Below the pieces are notes generated by a model. The model was not told the DNA's origin. It saw only the letters and a program-made list of their open reading frames with translations, and searched no databases. DNA of 64,000 nucleotides. Origin: Populus alba. Its lineage: Eukaryota > Streptophyta > Magnoliopsida > Malpighiales > Salicaceae. The stretch spans positions 10,198,333 through 10,262,332 of the forward strand of contig NC_133293.1 in assembly GCF_005239225.2 (NCBI RefSeq), given 5' to 3'. A program made the position numbers and the translations under genes. Shown piece after piece: positions 23,596-35,470 of the stretch (position 1 is the stretch's first letter; every line of letters begins with the position of its first letter).

Positions 23596-24994
23596 CCAGT
23601 TGAAACTCATGTAAAGAGGTTGCTAGGTGATAGACTTGTAACGTCAAGTGGCGAAAAGTGGTTTAAAATGAGGAAACTGGGAAACCAAGCTTTCCATGGA
23701 GAGAGCTTGAAAGTAAAGTCTTGTTTTGACGTTTAATTGTGCATGAGGCTGATATGTTTTCAAGATACATAAACAGGACAAGTAATGAAACCTGGTCTCT
23801 CTGGAGAACCTCAATTAGCAAGTACCACACAAACATTTTATGTTCTTGCAGGGTATGATTCCAGATATGATTGCTTGAGGTGATGCTCAAAAGATGGAGA
23901 AACCATGAAGGCAAGGAGATATTGACGCATGATCAGACATTAGTTGCATTGGTTTTTCCTGAAGAGGACATTCATTCATCAACCTAAATTCCATCTTTCT
24001 TGTCATCATTTCTCAGGCTACCACTTTTTTACACATACATAGTTCTGATTCTGCGCCAACTCATGGAATTTCCATTGTCACAGAACAATTTTCAAATCAA
24101 GCGATGATATTGAATCAGAGAATCTGGAGAAAAGGGTAAGGGAGTCCATCATAAGGATGATGAAGAAAAGAGAGGAAGAGGCAACGTCTGGACAACTGGA
24201 TGGCTATGGGAATGATTTCTTTGGACTGCTTTTAAAGGCCTATCATGATCCAGACAATAGCGAGAACATATCAGTGGATGACCTAATTGATGAGTGCAAG
24301 ACCATTTATGTTGCTGGACAGGAAACAACAACAAGCTTGCTCTCTTGGACTGTTCTTCTTCTAGCCATTTGCCCAGATTGGCAAGACAAGGTACGGAAGG
24401 AGGTGCTTGAGCTAATTGGCCAACAGAATCCAAGTCCAGATAGCATGACAAAATTGAAAATTGTAAGAAAATCTTGATTTCTGAACAAATTAGGTTGTTA
24501 GTGTCGTGCTGTTTTGCCACTTAATCCACTTCTACAACTAAGTTCTTTCTCCTTTTCCTCTATAGATGAGCATGGTTATCAATGAATCTCTACGGCTATA
24601 TGCTCCTTTTAATTACTTGGCAAGGAAAGTCGACAAGGAAGTTAGACTGGGGAACTTAATCCTCCCAGCTAACATGGAAATCTACATGTCGACTCTAGCC
24701 CATCACTATAATCCTGAAATATGGGGAGAAGATGTTCATCTTTTCAAACCAGAAAGATTTGCAGAGGGAGTGGCTAAAGCTACAAACAAGAGTATTGCTG
24801 CATTTTTTCCATTTGGTATGGGGCCTCGAACTTGTTTGGGCTTCAACTATGCCATTATAGAAGGAAAGATTGCACTCTCCATGATCCTGCAGCGTTACAG
24901 GTTCACTCTTTCGCCAACTTATGTCCATCGCCTAGTTCATCTTCTCACAGTGTGTCCAAAGCGTGGTATTCAAGTCATTCTCCAGCCATTATAA
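23596..24994 (+). pseudogene. cytochrome P450 pseudogene, CYP72 clan, CYP749A-like
   Basis: Four exon remains on the plus strand. Exon a (23596-23712) reads VKRLLGDRLVTSSGEKW and KMRKLGNQAFHGESLK, then a GT donor. Exon b (from 23852, after AG) reads GMIPDMIA and then shifts frame near 23875 before EVMLKRWRNHEGKEI. Exon c (24091-24462) starts FKSSDDIESENLEKR and holds the I-helix AGQETT. Exon d (24566-24994) holds ESLR (ExxR), PERF and the haem loop FGMGPRTCLG, and ends with a normal stop. The N-terminal anchor exon and about 45 codons between b and c are missing. Word similarity suggests CYP749A. A working monooxygenase is unlikely, although exons c-d are nearly clean. Confidence 0.85.
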
Positions 24995-25891
24995 GCATGG
25001 TTTTTAAGCCATCCTCACACTCTGCACCTTGCTTTATCATGTCTATATCAAGCATGTGGTTTAAACTTTCAGAAATAATAGACGAAATGGCTTGGAACTT
25101 TTTGTTCCTTTAATATTTTAAAAACGATTCATGTTCAAAGCTACATTAACAAGATAGCGATTGTCCTATCAATTATTGATCCTCACCAACCGTGCAATGA
25201 AATAGAAGAAACTTAAAAGATCATCAAGGAGGTTGCGATCAACTACGTGGTTAATATCTGGTCATGAGACAAGCTTTTAATGGAGGATTGTAAGGTTTAG
25301 AAGAGGGAATGTGTTTCGACGAATTGCCAAGTGATAACCTGCCAAGCAAACCAAGATCTAATGTCTCGTACCAATATCTTCATGATTACCTGCGCGAGGA
25401 GTTCCAAATGAACACATGCTGTGATGGGAGCAGAGTCGCATTTCTACTCGAAACAAAGATATACGTCTGCATATAGCTACAACCACATGCAGAATGTGCA
25501 ATTACGAAGCATCCATCATCAAAAGAATCCTAAATTGCAAATTCCTTAATTGTTTTGCAACTTAAGCTGCTCACTTGATGGAAGTTCTTAGTTCAGCAAT
25601 CTTGAAAAATTGTTTCCAGATGCCAGAAACCAAGCTGCCGCCATGTCCAGAATTGGTTGACCACACAAAAGGTCTAAAGTATATTGTCGACAATATTATA
25701 TGAACTCAATCATACAGGACCACAGATGGAAATCCGTCTGGAGTTTATACACATTTAATTAGGTTCATACACAAGTAAATATAAAACACTGCACTCCAGC
25801 TACGTACAAAGCAAAGCAAGACGGGCATTTAATCATCGATTAACATGCTCGCATGATGCTTCCCCATTACACCTACTTTTAAATAACAATT
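24995..25891. other. spacer between convergent P450 relic and membrane-protein gene
   Basis: No coding sequence is recognised. The right part (perhaps 25700-25891) probably includes the 3' untranslated region of the minus-strand gene that ends at 25892. I cannot place a polyadenylation site with confidence. Confidence 0.4.
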
Positions 25892-28800
25892 CTATCTCAA
25901 ACTCATAACAGGCCATGGATTCACCCCAGCTGCTGGCAATAGGGGCCGAACAATGGGGACCCTTCTCACAACGGAAAATGCTTCGTTCAGACGTGTAGCA
26001 CGACTCATGAACTGTGATACCTTCTGCAGACATAGATCAGAAATGAAAATCAAAGTTGGATACGCATAGCAATCTATTGACATCAATGAAACACTGTTCC
26101 AGCAGAAACATCAATTGATTTGCAAGAAAAATAGCACAACTGTGTGAAATAAGGAAGACTGCAATTCTCAAGAGTAAACGATAATGAAAACCCATTTACA
26201 GACTTGAAGACCTACACTCTTCAGTTAAACAAAGAATAACAGTAAGGACATACAAACCAAAAATATTTGCAACTTCAAGGTGCATAACTCAAATATTCTG
26301 AGCATAAACACAAAAATAATACTCCAAATAAAAACTGGTTATGAAGATACATTTCGAGAGGAAAAATAATGGGATTTAATTGCTGTATCTCTTCAAAAGT
26401 CTATAATGTGGTTACCCAAAAAACAGGAGGAAAATTGAGGGATGGTCCTAACCATATGTTCTGCTATGAGACAAACCCAAATAGCTACTCCTTACCTATC
26501 ATCAATTGTCTATGCAAATAAAAAATGAACAGATGGGGAAAAAAACAAAAAGAGGAAAGAGGAAAAAAAACCTTAACAATCAAAGTATACAAAATGATGG
26601 GACTTGGGAGGGAAACATACCAAGGGAAAGATTATACATGCTGCTAAATGAAATAAATGAGAAGGTGCAAACCTGGGTGAATAAATGAGCCAAATAATCA
26701 AGTATTGAACACTTAAGAATCATGCAATTGTTCTAGATTTTAGATTTGCAAGTGGCATGAGACCAAGAGTTAAAGTTACAGGATCTTCTACCATAAAAAA
26801 TCAATTATATTCACCCATAAACCAAAAAGCTTTTGGGGCATCATTTGCCATCTATCTTTACCATTCCCCCATATTCTGTTCCTAACTTTACTTCTACTAC
26901 AATCCTTATGCATTTCCAGATTCCTTGGTTTGATACCTTTTCATTTGACAAAAACAACTTTTCATATTTCCAAGTCTAACCTAAAATTATTTCCAGGCAG
27001 AACTTGTAAAAAAAAAAATCATTAATAAGATTTCTGAAAGATTTGAGTAATAATTACATTATCAACAAAAATTAATTAAAAGTGATTGTTATGAACAAAA
27101 ACGATAAATGAGGTTTTGGTGAACAAGATTCTAAAATTAGTCCTTAAAGAAATACTAAATGAAAATTGACTGGGACTCCAATCAAGATTTATTATGAGAG
27201 CCTACCCGTTTTTTCACCTCACTTAGGGATTAATATACTATCGGTCCACCACAAAGTTTTCACATGGTGAAAACCACCTCATGTGCACTATAAATATCCC
27301 CTCATTTCCTTGACGACTCATTTCTTTACGAACTTTACCCAAACACAGTATTTCCAAACCATCCACTGCATCACAAATAAAAACTTTACCCCTAACCAAC
27401 ATCGCCTAGCCATTGCAACTCAATCACCTTAATTATTTACTGAATAACAATTCCCCAAGTCATAATTTGCTATACCTCAAACAACTTTTGTTGGTCATGT
27501 AAATAGTAATTTTTTAGTAAAATATATTTTTTTCAGACTTTTCCAAATAAGGGCTAGTTCCCACCAGCAAGTATTATTTTTAGCTCTAATTAACCCAGGA
27601 TAAGGAGAAAGGAGGAGAGAGCAGGCTGTGATCATGCCATTCCCAAGTCCGCAATGTGAAGCATGCAAGGAATGTGAGGACTATTTTCCTTTATTGAATA
27701 AATAACATAGTGGCAGTTCTCTGTTAATTCATTTTCTAGTCTGTTTGGTGCCTGATTTTAATGAATTCATTCTCACCTTACAGAGAAAGAAGAGTAAAAA
27801 ACCCAATCATGACAAGGATATGCCAACATGACAAAAAAAAAGTGAAAATAATATCACTCTCAAATACAAAGTTAAATCATTGCTGCACAACAGACGCTGC
27901 CTTTTTTCAATACGAAATTTAGAATACGAAAACCAGACAGCCTGTACTCATTCAGTTTAAACACACCATTAAAAACAATTAGCACTGGAGTTTTTCCAAA
28001 TTAACCATACTATCAGCAATTGATATAGCCAAATTAAATAACCACAATAACTAACCTTGTCATCCACTGTAACCTTGAGCTGCAAGCTCTTTGTCTTGCG
28101 CTTCATCTTATACAATCTCCGTCCCAAGATAACAAATCCCATCACAGCGGCAGCCATAGAGACAGACCAAACAGGATTCAACCTGAAAACACAATACCTC
28201 AACACCTCAAAAGGAACCTTCCACCACACCACCACCTTCCTCTTCTCCCCCTCATCACCAGGCTTTGTATCTCTGGCCGCAACAACACCCAAACTCACCT
28301 CTTTGGACACATTTCCACCTTCAGATTCACCCAGAATCCCAGACCCAGCTTGATCCTTCCCAAGACCACCAAAAACCAAATTATCACCGTCAGAATTAGA
28401 CCAGAACTTAATCAATTCCTTATCCTTACTTTGTTCCCCGAATCCTTCCAAACCCACTTGATCTTTCAAGTTCTCTACAAGACCCACTTCGCTTTTCCCT
28501 TGAAAGTTGCTAGCTTTACGCTCGAGTGACTCAAGCTTCCCTTCTTTAGCCTCAATTTCTCCAATCCCTTGAAATCCCACGCCAGTCCTTTCATTTTCCA
28601 CAAAACCCAATTCATTTTTCACATCAAAGTCACTTGATTTGCGATCATCAGATCGATCACTACCCGAATCAGGCCATGACTCACCAGAATTCCTCCTCTG
28701 GAACCGAGTTTCTGAGCCGGGATCGATCCAACTCGGATTATCCGACTCAACGGAACCTTCTTCACTAGCATCAAGAGCAGCTTTAACATGTCTACTATCA

Positions 28801-28973
28801 TTTTCAAGAGAAAAGTAATCTGACCTGAACATACCTTCTGTATCAGCCTCAATCTCATGAAAACTCCTCGAAGAATTGGCCACCGAGTTGGGTGATTCAG
28901 CCAGGACCGAGTCCGAGTCGGAGTTGGCTAGTAGTTCCCAGTCTTGAAAGTCAGTAACAGCATCCCCTTCCAT
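25892..28973 (-). CDS. single-pass membrane protein of unknown function with WxxL motif
   Basis: Two exons: 28973-28056 (306 codons) and 26023-25892 (43 codons plus stop), joined in phase 0 (donor AAG|GTTAG, acceptor CTGCAG|AAG), giving 349 residues. I chose the ATG at 28973 because the conserved-looking MEGDAV start follows and upstream codons read like leader sequence; an in-frame ATG at 29045 is possible. Residues 1-260 are acidic, Ser/Asp/Glu-rich and probably disordered. A hydrophobic segment at about 266-284 (NPVWSVSMAAAVMGFVILG) is followed by a basic stretch (RRLYKMKRKTK). The C-terminus has RRVPIVRP and ends NPWPVMSLR. DWELL (W12 to L15) in an acidic setting fits an ATG8-interacting motif. 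The architecture recalls plant ATG8-interacting membrane proteins, but I cannot assign a family. The 2.03-kb intron holds no gene. Confidence 0.8.
26024..28055 (-). other. intron of the membrane-protein gene, with a promoter-like insert
   Basis: The intron is 2032 bp and AT-rich. Around 27180-27370 lies an LTR- or promoter-like stretch on the plus strand: a perfect 8-bp-arm hairpin (GTTTTCAC/GTGAAAAC, 27256-27274) followed by CTATAAATA near 27290. No open frame of substance is present. Confidence 0.4.
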
Positions 28974-29246
28974 GGCGGTGATTGATTTCAGATGAGATCT
29001 TTTGAAGTCTTGTCTTGGAACCCTAACCCTGTTGAAGAGACACAATTATAGAGGAGAGGAGAATGTTTGTTAACTTGGGTAGAGCATGAGGGAAATCCTA
29101 GAGAAGAAGGAAGGTTTTGGTTTGGAGAGGTAACCCAACGCTAGCTATCTATAAAGCAGGTTAGATTGTTCCATCCTCCTTAACTCATACTTAAGAAGGT
29201 CATGTGCCTTTCTTTTCAGTCACCGGTTTTTTATCACCACCACGAC
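28974..29246 (-). promoter_or_regulatory. 5' leader and promoter region of the membrane-protein gene
   Basis: Inferred from position only. A purine-rich stretch (29050-29130) upstream of the start looks like a plant 5' untranslated region read on the minus strand (CT-rich). I cannot define a clear TATA box. The tandem duplication at 29247-30084 begins right behind it. Confidence 0.35.
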
Positions 29247-30084
29247 ATAAATACTATATTGGGATATATAATTTTATTTTATTTTGTCTTATAATATAAG
29301 CTTGGTTTAAATCATGGATTAAGATGGAGAAAATTTTATTAAATCTTATTGAATATGTTATAATATATATAAAAAAATTGTGGTCCTCGTAAAATAAACA
29401 GTGATATTTTATTAGTTATTTTTAATAATTTATTTTTTAAAAAAAAATAAAAAATACATGTTCTAGAAAAATCTTAAATAGGGTTTTTTTAGGAATACTA
29501 TAATTTTGTTAATTATAATATGAGGTTTCTTTTTAATATATTTTTTTTTGATTAATAAATAAGTTGGATCATTTATATTGAGGATATTCTTACCTTAAAA
29601 AAGGTCCATTTATGCAACAATGGATACATTATGTATTTTATATTCATTTTTAGTAAGATTAGGATATCCATGTAGTTAATAAATACTATATTGGGATATA
29701 TAATATTTTTCTTGTTTTTTTTTTCTAATAATATAAGCTTGCTTAATATAAAAAAAAATTATGATAATTGTGAAATAATTAGTGAAATTTTATTATTTAT
29801 TTTTATAATATATTTTATTAAAATAAAAAACAAGTACGAGAAAAATCTTAAATAGGGATTTTGTTATCATTTTTTATATATGAATATCATAAATTTTTTA
29901 ATTATAATATGATTTATTTTTTAAAATTATTTGAAAAAAAATATGTTTTTGATTAATAAATAAGTTGGATCATTTATATTGAGGATATTCTTACCTTAAA
30001 AAGGTTCATTTATGCAACAATGGATACATTATGTATTTTATTTTCATTTTTAGTAAGATTTAGGATATCCATGTAGTTAATAAA
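29247..30084. repeat. tandem duplication, two units of about 432 and 406 bp
   Basis: Unit 1 (29247-29678) and unit 2 (29679-30084) both start 'ataaatactatattggg' and end 'catgtagttaataaa'. They share long nearly identical blocks, for example 'aataagttggatcatttat' and 'tatgcaacaatggatac'. The middle parts differ by insertions and deletions. No coding content. Confidence 0.85.
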
Positions 30085-31044
30085 CTCAACAATATCCGAA
30101 ATTCAATTTTAATACATTTAGCAAGTAAAACATTAAGTAATTAATAAATGTAAAAAAAAAATTGTTATATTATTGTATAATATATTTGTTTACATTTGAA
30201 ATTTGTATAGGATTCTGTGTTTCTTATAACAATTTTCTTTTATAATATTCTTGGTATAAATAATACCATACCCAATGAATGCATTATGTATGGTTTTTTC
30301 TTAATATAAAAAGTATTTTTAAATTGTTTTCTAAATCAATCAAAATATTTTTAAAACAAATAAATATTTTAATAGCACTTCTCTTAAAGTAAAAGTCGGT
30401 AATTGAATTTGGTCCTGTTTTATTTTTGTTTTTTATAAGTATTTTTGAAAAAAATTAAAAAGTTTTATTTTTTTATTTTAAATTAATATTTTTTTTAGTG
30501 TTTTTATATTATTTTAGTGTTTTGATTTTAAAATTAATTTTTAAAAATAAAAAAATATTTTAAAAAATAATTATAATTACATTCTTAGACAAACAGTTAG
30601 GTCGTCTCCCAGCCACAGTCTCGACCGCTGAAATCCTCCCAACTACGAAGAGAAATTATTGAATCATGACTTTGATTAATATTGTGTTCGGTCCAACTAA
30701 TTAATATTGTGTGCCGTAGCCAACGGGTACAAATACGGATCTTCTCTTTTTGACTTCTCCCCAAAATTACCTTTTTGAACTTTCTGGAAAACAAGAAAAA
30801 TGTTTTCTACAAAGTAGCAAATATCAGAATGGTAATGTGATGTAAGCATATTAAAAAATTAAGATAATCTAAAAAAGTAGATTTAATTTCGAACGATGGA
30901 GAAAAATGGTTAAAAAAACGTTATTATAGATTATGAAACTTTTTTAAATAAAAATGTTTAATCCGGTTTTTCACTGAATATAATTTATAAATTAACTTTT
31001 TTTTATTGGAAGTTATTTATAAAAATATTATGTCAATTTATTTA
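30085..31044. other. intergenic, with a decayed MITE-like stretch
   Basis: No gene. The stretch 30410-30600 ('gtccttgttt'-like start, 'tttttagtgtttt', 'taaaaaataattataatt') has the layout of the 8-kb MITE family but is too diverged to be sure. Confidence 0.35.
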
Positions 31045-33720
31045 AATGTTTTGTAACTTAAAATTAATTAAGGATATCTAAATCCTATTTAGATTTCTCA
31101 TAGGATGTCACATTAAGAGTAAACAAAATTTGTATTATAATTATTGATTTAACATATACTTTTTTGTATGTTTGTTTTTTTAAGTGATTTGTGTTTTTTT
31201 CATAACTCAAGATCAATTAAAAAATCATAAGTTTTAATTAGGTTGTTCTTTGGATATCACACTACCAGTAAACAAATTCATGTACATAAATATTAATGTT
31301 GATGTTTTTTTTTCATATTCATGTTGTTTGTTGATTTGTATTTTTTCCTTGTATCTCAAGATTAACCTAGGAATTTTAAATGCTAATTAGTTTTTTTCTA
31401 AAATGTCATATTAAAGATAAATTGTGAATCTTGTTTTATATTCTTTTCTATTTTGATTCATTGAGTAAATGGGTTTGATTCGACACGATTTCACATAGAT
31501 CATTATAATAAGTGGTAACTTTCAAGCCCATTTAGAAAATACATAAATAAAATCAACTAAAACCCAATTAATCATTACAATCTTCTCGGGTTCAAAGCCC
31601 ATGTTTGGAAAGTAATGATTTAGCTTTATTGTTACCATGCACAAGTCCCAAATCATTGTTCTAAATCTTAATAATCTCATTCTTTTAATAACTAAGGCAC
31701 ACATAACAATTTAGGTGAAATCTTAGTATGCATGTATAATATGTGCTTTTTATCATTAAAAACAAACATGAATGAAGTTACCTTAGGCATGATGTTTTTG
31801 GGTTATTTTAATCTTTCTTGTAGCGTAATCACCCCCTTACCTAAAACCTCTTAACCACACCAGCTAAGAGTTTCTTAGTTACCATAAAACAAGGTAATAA
31901 TTTCTTTTTTTCTATTTTTTATCATATCATTGTTCTAAGTCTTAATAATCTCATATTTTCAATAACTAAGGCACATGTAACAATTTAGGTAAAATCTTAG
32001 TATACATGTATAATATGTGCTTTTTTATATTAAAAACAAACATGAATAAACTTACCTTAGACATGATTTTAGGGTGATTTTAATTTTTCTTGTAGTATAA
32101 TCAGTTCGTTCCTAGAACCTTTTGAACACTAGCTAGAGCTCTTAGTTACCATAAAAATAAAGGTAACGATTTCTTTTTTTTATTTTTATCAGATCATTGT
32201 CATAATCTTATCTTAATAATCTTATACTTTCAATAATCAAGGCACACATAACAATTTAGTTGAAATCTTAATATGCATGTATAATATGTGCTTTTTATCA
32301 TTAAAAACAAACACGAATAAACTTACCTTAGACATGATATTTTAGGGTGATTTTACTTTTTTTTGTAGTATAATCAACCTCGTTCCTAAAACCTCTAAAC
32401 ACCAGCTATAGTTCTTAGTTATCATAAAACAAGGTAACAATTTCTTTTTTCTATTTTTATCCTTTTTGCTTATATTTTTCATTGAGATGTTCCTAAATTG
32501 ATTAATATGTGTTGTTGTTTGATTTTTAAAATTTTTTGTACAATTTTTTTAATGTGCTTGTATTTTATGCATTAATATTTTTGATTATTTAATGTATTTT
32601 TATATGTTTGAATTGGATAAATATTGTGCCCATACATAACACTTTCTTTTTACACGCACATTATTTTTAAGTTAGCATGGGGAACTAGCGGTGTTCTAAT
32701 GAGCATTGACGTAGAAAATACTTGTGAAACCACCAAACTCTCATGGATAGTTTACTTGGTCATGATTAGCAAACTAACAGGGCTTTGTCCTTAGCAATAC
32801 TCTTTGCACTTTGTAAGTCTTGGTCCAACCTATTAGGTATGTTAACCAATCAAACGAGTGGCTTTTTTTATAACAATTTAGGTAGTCAACTTATCCATAC
32901 ATAATGGCTAGAATCTTCTCTTAGGGTGTTGCTCAATGTTCTCACAAAAGGCTACTCCATTTATTTTTGTGAATATTCGTGTTTATACACATTTTTTTTT
33001 TATGTTTTTAAAGGGGGAAAAAATACGAGACAAACACAAGTAACATTTTGAAAGCTTAATCTTCTTAAAGTCATGGAAAATGAAGAAATAATTCTTCCTA
33101 AGTAAAACTACCAAAAAAGATATAGAAATTGATAAGAAGTGAGATAGTCAGGATCACTAGTTTTCTTGAACCGACATGAATCACAACAACTTATACCCAA
33201 AATTGATCTTATTTTTATAGGTTGTTGCAAACGCGTGATCATTATGAGCCTATGCTATCCAATTTCATTTGTTCCTGAATGTCCTTTCAAACCCTTAATG
33301 CATTGAATAAATTTTTTGATTAATTTTTTTTAACATGTTATTAGTTTGTGAGCTATGATGAATTCGTGTTTGATTGGTCGATGCATGAATATTCTTGTTA
33401 CTAGTGATTTCAATATGTTAATTTATTTAAATGTTTCATAACTCAAAATTGACCTAGAAAATGTAAATCTCTATTTAGGTTTCTGCTTGATTTTCATATT
33501 AAGGGTAGATAATTTTTGTATTGTAAATTTTGATAGAACATATATTTTTTTATATGTTTGTTTATTTGTGTGATTTATGTATTTTATCGTAACTCAAAAT
33601 GGATCCAAAAATTATAAATCCTAATTAGGTTGTTCTTTGGATATCACATTAAAGGTAAAACGAGTTCTTGTATATAAATATCAATGTCGTTGTTTTTTTA
33701 TTTTTATATTCACAATTTTA
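31045..33720. repeat. complex repeat block: outer repeats flanking a 3 x 270-bp array
   Basis: A unit of about 140 bp ('cataactcaagat-aacct', 'aattaggttgttctttgg', 'atatcacattaa-ggtaaac') is repeated about three times at 31045-31430 and twice at 33410-33715, in the same orientation. Between them lies a three-copy tandem array (31650-32460) plus about 0.9 kb of unique DNA (32460-33400) with a purine tract 'aaagggggaaaaaa' near 33010. The layout could be an unrecognised retroelement with repetitive ends, but no protein is readable. Confidence 0.5.
31650..32460. repeat. three tandem copies of a unit of about 270 bp
   Basis: Copies start near 31650, 31920 and 32190. Each contains 'tcttaataatct', 'aaggcacacataacaattta', 'gcatgtataatatgtgctt', 'taaaaacaaaca-gaataa' and 'agctct-agttaccataaaa' in the same order. 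Copies differ by scattered substitutions and small indels. Confidence 0.85.
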
Positions 33721-34489
33721 TCCCTTAACAATTTTTTTTCAATTAGTATCTATATTAAAAAAAATTTAACATAAAATGTTAACTCCTCTCCCTTACTATA
33801 AATCATAAAGAAAAAAAAAGGAATGATATAAATGGAATTTAATTAAAACTTCATATAAAAATTGATTAAAAAACAATGTCTAGCTAAAAAATTGGAACTC
33901 CAATTATAGATATTTTTTTAGGTTTGCCAAAAACAATAAGCATTTGTTGACAATGACATGCAGTTTAAAATTTAAATTAAAAGTAGGTGTCATTAATAAA
34001 ATAATATTATAAATGAAAATAATAAATAAAAAAATTAGAGTTATGAAGGATCTTTTAAGGCTAGGAAATACTAGTTACATGCCGATGTATTTTTGTTCCA
34101 ATATAAGAAAGATGTCAAGATGATGTAAACATTTTTATAAAAAGAAAAACAAATCTAAGTTTATGGTCATTGACTCGAATGAACTTAATAAACTTGGCTA
34201 ATTTAATAATATGATCAAGAGAATAAGATATCAACAACAAATAAAGTAAAAAAAAAAAAATCAACAATAATTCAAATATAAAAGATGAATGCTTGCCAAT
34301 ATTATGAGAATGTATCCCTTACAATATTCTTAAAACATCTAAATGATATTATTTATTAACAAAGTAAAAATAAATAAGAATGAGATAATTACATAGAAAG
34401 AAAAAAAATTATGAATCTCAATTCCTTGCAAATAACATGTTGGACGAGGAAATTAAAAAGAAAACAATTTTAAGAAAAAAAAAAAGAAA
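33721..34489. other. intergenic, no gene recognised
   Basis: A-rich, low complexity, no protein signature. Confidence 0.35.
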
Positions 34490-35470
34490 TTGACTCGAGT
34501 TTACTAGAGTCAACACACCAAATCTATAACTTAGTCGTGAGAACATGATAACCTCGTGAAAAACATATAGAATAAAATTATCAAGCTCAATTCTCAAACC
34601 AATCTAATATCAAAAGGGTAAATAAAAAAATCAATGAAAAAAAGTTCTGAGTCAACTCTATTAAACCTGCTGAATTCATGACCCGTGACATGATATTGGG
34701 ATAACTCTATAGTAATGAAAGTTAAAAAGTAATAATTACCAATTTTCAACTAACTCAATGTTGAGGGATGAAATTAAAAAATTAAAAAAAAAATTTAAGA
34801 AAGGACCTAAAAAAGAATGAAGCCAACCCAATCTAATCTTTGAAACTCATGACACGAATCATGAGACCGGATTATAGCATAAAAGGTAAACTTGAAAAAA
34901 TAATAATGTCAAATTCCCAACCAACCAAAATAATTAGGGATAAAAATAAAAATAAAAATTCAACGAAAAAAGGGATCAATAAAAAAAATATAGATTTAAA
35001 AGAATAAAAACTAAATTTGAAACAAAAATAAAATAAAATCATGAGGGATAAAATTGAAAACAATTTCTAATTAAGAAAGGAATAAGAAAAAAAATATATA
35101 AATAACAATAAAAAGAATGAGGACCAAACTTGGTATAAAAAACAAAAAGTAAAGGGATGAAATTAAAAAAAAAATCAAAAAAGTATTTAAGACCAAATGC
35201 ATTAGAATCAAAAGAATGAGGGCCTAATTTGATTCAATAAACAAATAACTAGACTTCTTTGTTTTTTTGCAATACCCAACATGTTTGTCAAAGAGGGAAA
35301 AGAGAATAAAGATGGAAGAAAAGATGTGCTGCCAGCACTCAATCGTTGCTCGCTTGGTGGCACACGCCTAACCACAATGATGGGGGTGGTGAGATACATC
35401 TACGTCACTCCATATAAGGCAGTGTTGAGAGTTTTCATGGCACGTTGCATAGCACGCGAGAACTGAAATT
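34490..35470 (-). repeat. inverted satellite-like units plus A-rich array
   Basis: On the minus strand, 34490-34930 reads as two to three units of the family at 16.27-17.65 kb ('gttgactc', 'ttagattggtttgagaattgag', 'gaggttatcatgttctcacgac'). Then follow A-rich units ('gggataaaattgaaaa', 'aaagaatgaggaccaaa') to about 35250 and a GC-richer tail to 35470. The same order (array, then GC-richer tail) is seen at 6.4-7.3 kb, so these may be parts of one larger repeat family. Confidence 0.5.

Noticed and set aside
31045..33720. Possible CRISPR-like or direct-repeat array
   Set aside because: Repeat units are long, degenerate and contiguous without unique spacers of fixed size, and the genome is a plant's.
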